From: Acanthosepion pharaonis
Taxonomy: Eukaryota; Mollusca; Cephalopoda; Sepiida; Sepiidae
Length of the DNA stretch: 64,000 bases
Direction: 5' to 3'
NCBI GenBank assembly: GCA_903632075.3
Contig: CAHIKZ030005492.1
Coordinates: forward strand, 62,001 to 126,000
Part shown: positions 45,476 to 58,739 of the stretch, piece after piece
Position numbering within the stretch: the first letter of the stretch is position 1
Layout of the letters: the number at the start of each line of letters is the position of its first letter
Made by a program: the position numbers and the translations under genes
Notes under the pieces: model-generated
The model's database searches: none
Told to the model about the DNA's origin: nothing
Seen by the model: only the letters and a program-made list of their open reading frames with translations

Positions 45476-46415
45476 TTTCTAAGAAGTACATTGTTTTCAG
45501 AAGTAGATACTTGAAAAGTGGAATTGGTGAACTAAATCCAAATTTTGGTGAAGACTGACATTACTTTCATCTTTAGTCACAACTGTTGGATAAAATGATT
45601 GGAAGACTGAAATTATCCCTTTACTTATTTCTATAAACCTGCAGTGGTTAAAACAATTCCTCTGTGAATTTTCCTACATTTCTGCTTTTAGACAATGTAT
45701 AAAAATTTAAATAGATTATTTAATGTCCAGTAAAACTAATTCTGTATGATTTTAGTCCATTAGAGTTTATTGAATTTTTAAAATAATATTCTGTTTTTTA
45801 ATACACTTGTGTTGCCAGCTAACTCAATTACCGGACACTTTGTGGATATCACGTTCTGTTCCTTTTTTGTATCTCTTCAGTTTTCTACCATTTTTGTTTC
45901 CAGTTTTGAAAATAAAGTTTTCATTCAGTTCTTTCATTCTATTTCACTTTGTTTCTCTTTTGTCATTTGTTACTCTTCCTTTCTTTCTCTTCTTTCTTTC
46001 TCTTCTTTCTTCATTCCATTTCACCTTTGTCTCTGTGGCCACAGTACATAAATATTTTTGTTGTCCTGCACTTATTTATTATTATTCTTGTCTCTTGACC
46101 TCTACCAATTTCAACCAATCTGTGTCAGACCCACCACATTACTTCTGCTCCAGTGGTCACGCCTAACTCACTCTGTGTTGTAGATAACTGCAGGACACAA
46201 ATAGGTAACAAGTGTAGATGCTGGAATCCAATAGCAAGCTTAGAGACTGACTAAGTTCAAACAACAGACATATATCGATTACTTGCAGAATACTTCATGC
46301 AGTGAACCCATTTATTGTCTCTCATTTTTTCCTCTTATATTAACTATCAGCATTATACAGAAATGTCTTTTACTACTATTTTCATTTTTATAAATATCTT
46401 TTAATCACTTGCATA
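45476..46415. other. Intergenic with a ~200 bp pyrimidine tract
   Basis: 45880-46060 is a C/T-rich tract (TTCTTTCTCTTCTTTCTTCA) producing two long overlapping plus-strand ORFs of Phe/Leu/Ser composition (to 46166). No domain or codon signature supports a gene. Confidence 0.5.
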
Positions 46416-46502
46416 ATATATATATATATATATATATATATTAAATACATATATATATATATTTCATTAAATATATATATATATACATACATATATATTA
46501 AG

Positions 46503-46555
<53 letters not shown>

Positions 46556-46572
46556 AAGATACATATAAATAC

Positions 46573-46642
<70 letters not shown>

Positions 46643-46644
46643 TA

Positions 46645-46704
<60 letters not shown>
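46416..46704. repeat. ~290 bp AT-repeat array
   Basis: Blocks of (AT)n separated by short AAAT, CATAC, AAGATACAT and ACACAC interruptions. Tyr-Ile ORFs of over 100 codons on the minus strand are artefacts. Confidence 0.95.
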
Positions 46705-46707
<3 letters not shown>

Positions 46708-46789
46708 ATGCAATACAGGTATCTAGATAGATATGCAAAAAAGTATATGCAAAATAATTTATAAAGAATTAATGGATTTATTTTTGTTA

Positions 46790-47365
46790 CTTCAAACATT
46801 ATTATAGGGGATACTCATATTTGATATAGATGCCAAGTTTTTATTTTAAATAATGTTTATTATGTTTATTGATCTACACATTTGAGTAATCTCTAGTGGG
46901 GATTGAACCTTTGTTCTCTTTTTATTGCATAAATCACTGTTTGATCCAGTGTGTTTTAACTACTTAACTACTTAACTACTTAACTACTTAAGGGACATCA
47001 CATTTAAGCAAGACTCAGTTTTTCCCTTTGTAATAACATGTGAAGTATTAAAAATATCAGATTTAAAATAAATCGATCAATCCAGATTATTATTTTTGAA
47101 AGCCCATATCTGCTCAGTTTTGAGTGAAGCACATGTGCTTTCCTTACAAATTATGCATAATTGTGACATCCTTTGTGGCTGAGTGGTAAACCATACCAAT
47201 TCAAACGGTTGTTTCATCAAAAAGATAGGATGTAGGTTCAATCCCTCCCTGCTGGTCAACACATTTTCTTTATTGTGTAGGTCAATAGACATAATAGACA
47301 CTATTAAAAAAAATGTGTCTTTTTCAAATATGAGTAATAATAACATTTGAAGTAATAAAATAAAT
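46790..47365. mobile_element. Inverted pair of tRNA-like SINEs
   Basis: The left unit (minus strand) has B-box-like AGGTTCAATCCCC (46911-46899) and A-box-like CACTGGATCAAACAGTG (46952-46936). The right unit (plus) has TTTGTGGCTGAGTGGTAAAC (A box, 47172) and TGTAGGTTCAATCCCTCC (B box, 47231). Their 3' parts match as an inverted repeat: TAGATCAATAAACATAATAA, CAAATATGAGTA, TGTTTGAAGTAA (left, reverse complement) against TAGGTCAATAGACATAATAG, CAAATATGAGTA, CATTTGAAGTAA. The centre has a (TTAACTAC)n tandem at 46957-46991. The ORF at 47077-47385 (minus) lies across this and is not a gene. Confidence 0.65.
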
Positions 47366-48455
47366 AGTTGTATAGATATTGACAAATAAGTATTGTATTA
47401 ATTATGCACAATTTTTATGGTATAACGGGTGCTGCAGTTATATTATGTGCTTTATAATTTAAAATAAATTATAAATTTACAAAACTAACATTATTTTAAC
47501 ATAGATTTCATAATGAATACCAAGAGAGGAGATCATTAGCTCTCTTTTTAAATATTTTTTCCTTGTCTGTTAATATATATTTCTGAGTTGCACATAGAAT
47601 TAAAATTTAGAACTTTCTCTCCTTTGTTTTATATTTTAAACTTCACTTTCTGCCAGTTTATCATTGTGTATGGGCATATGTGTGTGTATGTGTGTGTGTG
47701 TGCAATGCTAAATACAATAATATGAAGATAGATAAGCCAGAATACCTGTGTATGCTTTTGTAAAACTAGGTATGTGTATATTTCCATTTTAGTATCCTTT
47801 TAACTTTTCATTATTGCTTTCCGTTGCTCTATCTTCTTACTTTTAGTGTTTCTGGTTGATGGTATAAAATTCTTGCATATTTTTCTTTTTACTCACTTGA
47901 TGGAATCTATATAAAAAAAGAAGGAAGTAATAATATTTTATTCATTTGCTTTTTCTATGAATTGAATTTTTCAACTGTGCCCTGTATGTTTTTCAGTTGT
48001 TTTTTCCTGTTCTCTTCAACCCACACAATGTCTCAGCTTAGAGTGTCTCGCATTATAACATTAAATCAGCTTCAGAATTATTGAAAATAATGGTGTGTGA
48101 TATCTTTGGCTATCATGCATCTCTATGCATTAAGATCAACCCTGTTCATAAATCTTATGTAAATGATGAGCAACAAGCACATTATTATTTTTGGCACATG
48201 TCCAGCAGCAGCAGCAGCAGTGGTGGTGGCATCCTGATTAGCATATTGATCCAGCAAGCCAAGGATTATGATTGCTTTTCTCCCTCAGTTTTTAAAAAGC
48301 TTTATGTTCTAATACCAGTTTTATTGAGGAAATGTACAAATAAATCTCATTTAAAACCATGCACTAGTAAAATTACATGGAAAATTGTATGACTTGATGT
48401 TTGCGATGGAATTCATTTAACGTACATATTATTTTTATTTTGAAATAGAATAATG
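47366..48455. other. AT-rich DNA with short simple repeats
   Basis: (GT)n at 47677-47703 and a CAGCAG/GGTGGT tract at 48207-48230 inside a 103-codon ORF (48081-48392) that has no recognisable domain. The trinucleotide tract encodes a Ser/Gly run there, but nothing else supports coding. Confidence 0.4.
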
Positions 48456-48505
<50 letters not shown>

Positions 48506-48520
48506 TGTATGTATGTATAT
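48456..48520. repeat. (AT)n-(GTAT)n microsatellite
   Basis: Compound repeat of about 11 AT and 10 GTAT units. Confidence 0.95.
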
Positions 48521-48604
48521 AACTTCACACTGAATCTCTATTGAGTAATACGCATATAACCCATTCCTTGGTTTCTACTATCATCTCTAACCTAGATACC
48601 CACA

Positions 48605-49285
48605 AAACATATGAATCCGATGGATCCCTCTAATAGTCATTAAGAAGTGTGCCCCTGAACTGGCTCCTGTTCTCTCTAAACTGTATAATAAATACCTCAC
48701 TGCTTCCTGCTTTCCTGCCTGCTGGAAGTCATTATCTGTTGTTCCAGTTTTTAAGAACTCTGCTGAACCGTCCAACCCATCTATCAGCCTGTTAGCCTTC
48801 TACCTCTTTTGGGGAAACTCCTACAGGTCCTAATAAATGCTGAATTGGTTCATCATCTCTCATTGAAGGGTCTTTTCTCAGAGAAGCAATATGGCTTTCA
48901 TTAACTGCTATCGTGCTCTAGATAAAGACAGTGAAATCAAGGCTGTAGCATTGGAAATCTCAAAAGACTTTGACAGGGTTTGGCATTCTGTTCTTCCCCA
49001 CAAGCTGAAAAAGGGTATCTCCAGGCACATTTTTGAGCTGATCTAGTTGTTCCTATGAAGTTGTGAAATGAAAGTTATCCTGAATAGCCACTCATCTAGA
49101 TCCTTTCATACTAACATGGCTGTCTCCCAGGGTTCCATTCTTGGTCCCATATATTTTTAATCTTCATTAATGACCTTCCCAATGACATTGGCTCTCACCT
49201 TGGTATCTATGCAGACAATACTACCATTTACTACTCCTGCAAGGAGGTTTTGAAGAGCATGGAACCACTTCTTAATTGCTGGTGT
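48605..49285 (+). mobile_element. LINE family A RT fragment
   Basis: In shifting frames: KKCAPELAPVLSKLYNKYLT, ACWKSLSVVPVFKNSAEPSN (RT motifs 1-2), AVALEISKDFDRVWHSVL (motif A, first catalytic Asp retained), VSQGSILGPIYF (motif B) and GIYADNTTIYYS (motif C, second Asp of Y-A-D-D is Asn). It matches 56730-57370 in the main copy and stops near 49285, where unrelated sequence starts. Confidence 0.8.
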
Positions 49286-49379
49286 TCCCAGGTCCACCCT
49301 GATCCAGGGTGGTAGAACCTTTTAGGGTCCCAGCTATGGGCAAATAGTTAACACCCAAATTGGGATCAAAACATGTAAA

Positions 49380-49580
49380 AATTGGTTTTATTACCAGCAA
49401 TACATTTTTGTAAAAAATTATTACAAGCAATGAATTTTTGGAGAAAATAATTATCAACAATACATTATTACCAACAATACTTTTTTGGGAAAAAATATTA
49501 GCTGCAATACATTTCTGGAAAAAAATTACCAGCTATACATTTTTGGAAAAAGAAATATTACCAGCAATAAAAATCTTGTC
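49380..49580. repeat. ~30 bp minisatellite, about 6 units
   Basis: A degenerate unit of the form ATTACCAGCAATACATTTTTGGAAAAA repeats six to seven times, with variants such as ATTACAAGCAATGAATTTTTGGAG and AATATTAGCTGCAATACATTTCTGG. Confidence 0.8.
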
Positions 49581-49673
49581 AGCATTAAATAACCCATTGA
49601 GTTTGATATGCCATAAAACAAAGCAAACCATTTACTCCTTCCTCAATATTAAGCCTGATCAGACAAGTTCAAA

Positions 49674-51340
<1,667 letters not shown>

Positions 51341-51825
51341 GTTAAAGATCAAATGAAGATTAGCATCTGACAGGATGATAAAATAAAAGAACAAATAGGA
51401 AAAGTATATAAAACATGTTTCACTTTTATTAAACCTTTGTCATAAATAGAGAAAAAGACAGAGTACACTGCTGTTTTCAATTATATTTGCTTTCGTTCTC
51501 ATTAATCAGACACACGTCACTTGTATTAACACTGTGTATATAGGTTTAAGAAGATTCTTATATATCTAAGTGGTAATGTGTGTTTGTAATTGTGTGCATG
51601 TGTCTGTGTGAAGATGATATTGTGTATATATCAAAATACTTGGAAAAATAAAATGAATAATTACAACCATAGTACCTACCTTACTCTCTTTAATCATGAA
51701 ACAACAAAGCTTATACATGATTACAAAAGGATATTATTAAAAATAAATAATCACCACATATCTAAATTGTTTAATCTGACATGCTTAAATGAAAATATGC
51801 TGCCAAAATATATAGAGTATATATT

Positions 51826-51892
<67 letters not shown>

Positions 51893-51939
51893 TTGTGTCA
51901 GGTTATTCTGATAGGATGGTACTGGAATTATATGTAAGC
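51341..51939. other. AT-rich DNA with (GT)n-(AT)n
   Basis: The compound microsatellite at 51825-51891 lies within an open frame of no significance (51590-51937). Confidence 0.6.
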
Positions 51940-52560
51940 CAGTACAGCCTGTTAGTAGTCAAGTAATCGGTAACTAAACCAGTTCACCCACCAGGTCTAC
52001 CTGATGAGGATGATGGCTAGAAACCCTGCAGGAGAGTTCTTTGAGAGTTCAACAGCCATCAATCTATCTGTGCATGAGAACATAGAAATTATTTTGGCTG
52101 GTATCCAGATGTGCGGTTAGCCCACTTGGGGTGGGACATCCCAATCCTTCTGGGAGTCTCCTAGGAGAAGAAAACTCTGATAGAAAACTTGCCTCATGAC
52201 CACACTATATATCTTGCAGCTGCTTGTCTCTGGACAATGTTGTTTTGTAGTGAGGGTTGAGGCATTGCTCTGCAAGCAGCATCCAACCTTAAAATCCATA
52301 CAGGCATTACTGACAACTTGCTATCTTGTATTTTTTTTTTTTTTCAATCAAATTCTGATGGTGATGCAGTGACATGTACAGGTCTGAATTGCTGGAAGTG
52401 CGTAGCTGCTGACCTGCACATTTGGTGGCCTCTGGGTAGATGTAAAGTCACTAGTTCACCTTCATTGAGAGAGGAATGGCTTTCAGTTCTTCCAGTGGTG
52501 GATGAGCAGCTATTTAAGGAGAGCACTGCTCACCAGAAGATTGCTGGAAGGGGCTAGAAA
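51940..52560. other. GC-richer block of unknown origin
   Basis: Clearly less AT-rich than its surroundings, with 60-79 codon ORFs on both strands that mirror each other. The hexadecamer CATCCAACCTTAAAATCC and its neighbourhood have no second copy here. It looks like an old dispersed repeat or exapted sequence. I do not recognise it and see no domain. Confidence 0.35.
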
Positions 52561-54024
52561 AGCTAACCCAATTCATTCATTTGGCCAGTATAGCACAACT
52601 GGCGGTTGTCTGTTTTGCACTTGAACAAAAGTAAAAAAGAAGCTAAGGATGAAACTGAAATTGTTGGAATGTATGGACTCTCAGAGATAATAAATGGTTA
52701 AATCCATCAACACATCCATAAAAACAATATTTCCACATATGATAGTACTTGATGAAATTTTCAGTTGACAATATGAATACAATAGCATTTCATTTTCTAA
52801 ATTCTTTTACTTGCTAAAGACATTTTGTTTTCTTGTTAATAGTTACTTTGTTTTTAATAAATTCATTTTGCTTTTGCCTTAAGAAAAGTCTACATTGGAC
52901 CAAACACATCGGCTAAATACAGTTTTCCTATTCTCTTTTACATTTATGCATATTGTCTTTTTCTACAGGTTAACTCTGAGAAATCTTTCATAGATATAGC
53001 TATATTAAGAAATATACATAATACCTTACATTAATTGTACAACTCTGAGTTTCATGCTGAAGCAATTTTCAAGTGCTGGAATTATTATTTTTATTTTGGG
53101 TTGTCACTGGATTTTTTAAAAATTTCTAGTTCTCATGAGATTTTATTGTTGGGGTAGAATATTATTGTTGTTAAAATATTTAAATGAATTGTAGTTTAAT
53201 TTTCAATTTGAATTTAGTCCCAGATTAACATTTACAATTGAAAATAAGGTTGGAAATAAGAAATATAAATTCTAATTTAGAGACACATTGATGTTAAAAA
53301 AGTAAACTAGAACAGACAGTATAAAATCAAGGGTAGGTAACTCTATTTTTTTTCCAAAAATCAATTAATAATATTATTATTAATATTACTAAATTAACTA
53401 AAAGTAGTGATATCAATAATAATAAAGTATGCTGTGATAAAATAGAATAAAGTACTAATAAAAATAATATATATCAATGGAAAGAAAAGAAATTAATACA
53501 AAATAAAACAGCATAAAATAAAATAAGATAAAATAAATGAGAGACATATATAGATATATAAATATGCAAATGAATGAATAAATAAATAAAGCAAATAAAT
53601 AAATAATTAAGTAAAAATAATAAATACAAATAGATGAGTAAATAAACATGTTTATCAGCTTCCAGAAAATTTTAGAAAGAGCAGTGCTGTTTCAATATAT
53701 GAAATTGCCAAATATCATTCAGAGATGGTAAAAGCACGATTTCCATTTGTTTTCTGGAGAGTTCATGTAAAACTTGACCTTGTCATCATGTTTGATTTCA
53801 GTTTTATAAATTAACAATTTGAACATACATTTACTATTTAATGGACAGGGTTTGCTTTTTTTAGTTTTGGGGATACTGTTGTTTTGAACCTTCAAAATAT
53901 AAATAAATATATATCTCCATTATTTAGCATTGACCACTGTAGAATATTTATGTGTATATGATCATATACATATGTTATATGTATGTGATCACTTGCTCAT
54001 ATAAGTATCTATTTACCCATTTGG

Positions 54025-54027
<3 letters not shown>
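52561..54027. other. AT-rich DNA with (AAAT)n-type low complexity
   Basis: 53035-53072 (ACAACTCTGAGTTTCATGCT) resembles one arm of the hairpin repeats at 14.3 and 43.5 kb. 53340-53650 is AAT/AAAT-rich low-complexity sequence. Confidence 0.55.
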
Positions 54028-54073
<46 letters not shown>

Positions 54074-54232
54074 GAAATGGATTAAGTCCAACAATTATTT
54101 TTCTTTTTATAAAAATCATTTATTTTCCATTTATAAAAAATAAGAATATAAAAAAGTAGAAATGTAAAATATATTAAATATATATATATATATATATATA
54201 GACATACATACTCATATATATATAGACATACA

Positions 54233-54267
<35 letters not shown>

Positions 54268-54313
54268 CTGCATATCCATATATATGCATACATACCTAAA
54301 AATACATATATTT

Positions 54314-54385
<72 letters not shown>

Positions 54386-54420
54386 ATGTATATATATATA
54401 TATACATATACATATATAAT
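54028..54420. repeat. AT/AC/GT microsatellite cluster
   Basis: (AT)n at 54028-54070 and 54178-54200, then AT, (AC)n and (GT)n blocks from 54237 to 54416. Confidence 0.95.
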
Positions 54421-54760
54421 CTTTGAAATAATCATGCTAGCACCTGACATTTAACTCTAACATAACCATCAGGAGGTGATGAAGAAAAAAGTAAATCAAC
54501 TATCAGCTTACCTGTCGACCAAGCAATATTCATTTTCTAATCTGTTTTCTTCCCATTCATTTCATTTATTTATTTTCGATTGCTGTTTCTAATTCTTTTA
54601 GTTTGAAAATTGTTCTTTGAAATTGAAGCAAATTTTAGTCTAGCCCTTTGCTATTTTTCTAATTTTTCCTTGAACTCCTTTGAAATATTCAATGCTAGCA
54701 CTGGATGTTTAACTCTAATGTGAGTAATGGCCATGAAGTGGTTTTGTCTTTCTACACTCC
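54421..54760. repeat. Diverged ~60 bp direct repeat
   Basis: CTTTGAAATAATCATGCTAG, CACCTGACATTTAACTCTAA (54420-54460) and CTTTGAAATATTCAATGCTA, GCACTGGATGTTTAACTCTA (54680-54720) are direct copies 260 bp apart. The sequence between them is AT-rich and unremarkable. They may flank or belong to the 5' region of the LINE to the right. Confidence 0.6.
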
Positions 54761-54999
54761 TGCCGAAATGAATTTTGGCACTTAAACTAAGTCGAAACTT
54801 TATATATAGGCTTTTTTCCTCTGTGAGTGTGTTTGTGCATGTAATAGGAGTAGATAGGCTTTCCTATCACCTGGTCATTACTCCTTTCTCTTCTCTTGAA
54901 CAGGTATAGAGTTTCATTCCTTGTTTTCTGTTTAGGAAGGGGTTCCTGGATCTTTTTCTTTTCTCTGATCCCTGTATTAGTGTTGCCATGATTCCCTTG

Positions 55000-57900
55000 T
55001 GATGTGTGCTTTCTGTGGTAACATCTCTTCATACTGAGGGTACTGGGGTGACAGTTTTCTGGTTGCTGTTCCTGACTGTAGTTAGGAGCCCTTACTCTTG
55101 CATAGTGTCTTGAGTGGCTGCTCTGATCAACAGTTGCATAATATTAGGGTGCTTGTAGTGCCTGCACGCATTTCTGGTCAGCAACCCCAAGGCCACATTA
55201 TGTTGCAGACTGTGCCAACTCCTTTCTGTCCATATCACATATGATGACCGTCAGCTGCTATTACTTTATGCCTTTCACTTCCATTACCAACATTACTCAA
55301 CATGACCTCAAACAATCAAAAATGTAAAAAACAGCTCTCAAAAAATTACGTAAACCCTTTAACATTTCCTTTTCCAACATCCGTTGCATTTAAACCAAGT
55401 CCTCCTGTGTGGATGTATTTATTCTTGAGAAATCTCCTGATATAGTAGCTCTCTGTGAAATCAACCTTAATTCTTCAATCCCCTCCTCTGACCTCTTGAT
55501 TCCCAGTTATCTTCTTCTCCTTAGAAAGGACTCCATAACCCACATGCATGGTCTGGGAGTTTAAGCATGGGATCATCTCCCACTGGATAGGGAACACTCT
55601 GTCTTGAATCTCCAGACCATTCATACATGTGTGTCTCCGTTTATCTCTCCTCAATTTCGTAAGCTATCTATTCTTTTTCTATTGCTCTCCAACCTCCCAA
55701 GACAGTGGTGTACTTGATTGCATTTCCAATAATATAGACAACGTTATCTCTCTACATGTGTCTGCTCATATATTTGTGTTCAGTGACTTTAATGCCCACC
55801 ATTCCAAATAGTTCAAACACTCCATAAATGACCTTCCTGGCATACAAACCCTTAAATTTTCAATCACTCAATCTCACACATAAGTGGTTGACTCTCCTAC
55901 TTGTTTCTCCAGTAACCATAATGGTAAGGCTTCCTTTCTCAATCTCTGTTTTACCTCCATCCCAGTCTTGTCATGCCATGCAGTCTTGCCCTCTTGGCAA
56001 CTGTGATCCTGCCATCATTAATATCTCCTTCTACTCCTCCCCCAGTAAAGAACCTCTCACCAACAGAATGTCCTTCTGTTATCAATGAGCAGATTGGGAC
56101 TTGTTCCATGATTTCCTCCATGATGTTCCCTGGAATGTTGTTTTTAATCTTCCTGTCCAAAAATGTGCATCTGATGTCTCATCCTGGGTAAAAGCTGGGA
56201 TCGAAGCTTTCATCCCTGCAAGAAAATATAATGTGAAATAACATTCCTCTCCTTGGTTTTCAGCTACTTATGCAGCAGCTATTGCCCACAGGAATCATTG
56301 TTTCCATCTGTACCGTAGCAACATGTCTGATTGCAACAGACATCTCTTTGTCACTGCCAGTAATGAGTGCAAGCGTGTTCTCAATGAAACAAAGTTACTT
56401 TTTGTTGACAGTATGAAACAACGTATTGCTTCTCACAAGTTTGGTTCTAGAGATTATTGGTGGCTCTACAAGAGCATGCTGAACCCAAAATGTGTGCAAA
56501 CTCACAATGCCTCCACTATTCAATTAGTTTGAGGTCCTGACAAGGCTGAATGCTTTGCTCAGAAATTCTCATCCATTTCAACGCTAGACTCATCTAGTGT
56601 ACCCCCACCTGATTTTCCTCCCAGAACTGAAGCTCTACTGAGTGAAATGCACATAACCCCAATGATGGTATCGGACATCATCTCTAAATTAGACTCCCAT
56701 AAGGCTAGTGGTGTGGACAGAATACCAGAAAAAATGTTCTCCTGAACTGGCTCCAGTCCTCTCCAAACTGTACAACTACTGCCTCACCAACTCTTTGATT
56801 TCCAGCCTGTTGGAAGTCCTCATCTGTTGTGCCTGTCTAACAAGTTTGGAGACTCTTCTGACCCATCTAACTACTGTCCTATCAATCTCTTACCATGCTT
56901 TGGTAAAGTCTTTGAGGTTTTAATCAACACCAAAGTGGTTAAGCAACTTATATCCCATAATCTGCTCTCTGACAAGCAATATGGTTTCTGCTTGGCCCGA
57001 TCTACTGCTGACGTGCTCACGGCAATAACTGAATTTGTATACCAAGCACTTCACAGCTTGAGCCATGGCTCTAGATATCTCTAAAGCATTTGATAGGGTT
57101 TGGCATGCCGGTCTTCTTCGTAAGCTTCAGAGATATAGGATGATTATTTGATTTAATACAATCATTTCTGTCAAACCGTGAAATGAATGTCATCCTAAAC
57201 GGGTTCTCCTCCAGCTCTTTTATCACAAATACCGGTGTTCCTCAAGGCTCTATCTTGAGTAATACACTGTTCCTGATCTTCATTAATAACATTCATCAGT
57301 TCCCAAGTAGGCATCTATATGGACGACACTACTATTTACTCCTGCCTCAATAGTAAATCCTCGGGCATCATTGACAAAACTGACCTGGCTGCAGGTCTCT
57401 AAAAGAACTTATAATCTGTGGTTGACTGGAGCAGGAAATGCCTTGTAAACGTCAATGCCTCCAAAATGAAACTGCTGTTATTTACCCACCACAGAGAACC
57501 CTCCCTGCTTCCCATCAGAATGCATGCTTAACTCTATGAGAGCACCTCGTTGCACCTGCTTGGTCTCATGCTGATATGAGGTGGAACAAATACATAGACT
57601 CAATAGCTTCTTCTACTGCAGTAAGTTGGTTGTGCCAGAAAGTTTTTCTCATTGGAGTCCATCCTTCAAATCTATAAACCAATCATCCATCCTTGCAGGG
57701 AATATTGCTGTCATAGATGGTCTGGTGCCCCCGCTGTAAGTCTCAAGGTCCTTGACAAAATCCAGATATGGATATACAATGTGATAGGTCCTGATCTGGC
57801 ATCTAGTCTACAGTCGGTTTCTCACAGATGTGCTGTAGCTTCCTTCTGTCTCTTCTATAAGTATTTTCATGGCAACTGTTCCAAAAAGTTGCTTTCGCTG

Positions 57901-58245
57901 GTTCCAACCTGCATGAATTTAAGTAAACTACTAGGATGGCATCTCAGTCCTACCCTTTCGCTGCCAAAACGGTTACATGTACCTGGCCCTTTTACTTAAA
58001 CAGCTTCTTCTCTCACACTTCCCATCTGTGGAATTATCTTTCTTTTACTTGCTTCCCTGATAACTATAATCTTCAAATATTCAAGTGTAATGTCATTTGA
58101 CATATTCTGATACCTTGATCTTTTTTCTTATCCTTCTCTTTATCCTCTCCCCAAACACACCTCTTTACTCTTGTTCTCTACTCTCTGTAACTCCTTGGGT
58201 GCTAGTGGCACACCTGCCTTGCTTGGGGTGAAATGCTTAGGATAT
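55000..58245 (+). mobile_element. LINE family A, near full-length, decayed
   Basis: A non-LTR retrotransposon with, in order, an APE-type endonuclease region (55345-55810: ISFSNIRCI, SPDIVALCEINLNSSIPSS, THMHGLGV, FSDFNAHHS, the last a DFNAHH catalytic block), a linker (56330-56500: NECKRVLNETKLLFVDSMKQ, KFGSRDYWWLYKSMLNPK), the RT (56760-57380: NYCPINLLPCFGKVFEVLIN, LLSDKQYGFCLARSTADVLT, LDISKAFDRVWHAGLL motif A, VPQGSILSNTLF motif B, GIYMDDTTIYS motif C with both Asp kept), and a C-terminal region (57680-57990: EYCCHRWSGAPAVSLKVLDK). The UTR ends GCTAGTGGCACACCTGCCTT, GCTTGGGGTGAAATGCTTA at about 58240. Frameshifts and stops every 50-80 codons. The 5' boundary is uncertain; no ORF1 recognised. 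Jockey/CR1-like by motif style. Confidence 0.85.
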
Positions 58246-58739
58246 ATATATTTGTGTTGTGTGTATTTTGGCAGCATGTTTTCATTGAGGCAAGTTTTGT
58301 TGATAATTTAGAAAAGTTTTGTCTGCCTATCCATTCATATGTTCGGATAAGCTTTCTGGTGTTAGTATTAAAAGAAAAGAGAAAATTACCGTGTTGATAC
58401 ATATTGTTTTATCCTGAGTACTTTTGACATTAACACAAAGTCATCTTCAGGATGTGTTTTTAAGACAAAAATGTAGTGTTTATTATTTCCAAAGACAAAA
58501 TTGCTATGTTCATCTGAAAGTTATAATATTACATGTGGAGTGAGGACTGTTAATTTTTGTGTCATGCATATGTTTATGCTCTCCTACTAATTTCTTTTTT
58601 TAAAAAAGAACTCTTCATACATCATAATTAGTTACCTTCCCTAGAGCGTAAACATACACTCATTACTCATATGTTTTGGTCATCTAATTCTTGGCACTTG
58701 TAGGTAGAACAATATATATATAATATCACTGTCACTTTT
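58246..58739. other. Unassigned AT-rich DNA
   Basis: No feature seen apart from a short AT run at 58712-58722. Confidence 0.5.

Noticed and set aside
45807..46166. 119-codon Phe/Leu/Ser-rich plus-strand ORF with an overlapping second frame
   Set aside because: Produced by a pyrimidine tract; two frames open at once is a composition effect.
46388..46799. Minus-strand ORFs over 100 codons of Tyr-Ile repeats
   Set aside because: Direct translation of (AT)n. The same applies to ORFs at 19415-19609, 20545-21193, 28199-28482, 35163-35372, 50858-51394, 51590-51937 and 53952-54450.
47172..47248. Functional tRNA gene on the plus strand
   Set aside because: A and B boxes are present, but the A-to-B distance and lack of a cloverleaf, plus an inverted homologue next to it, point to a SINE.
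48207..48230. Coding Ser/Gly homopolymer (CAGCAG/GGTGGT) as a sign of a real exon
   Set aside because: A short trinucleotide run in a 103-codon ORF with no other evidence; simple repeats are everywhere here.
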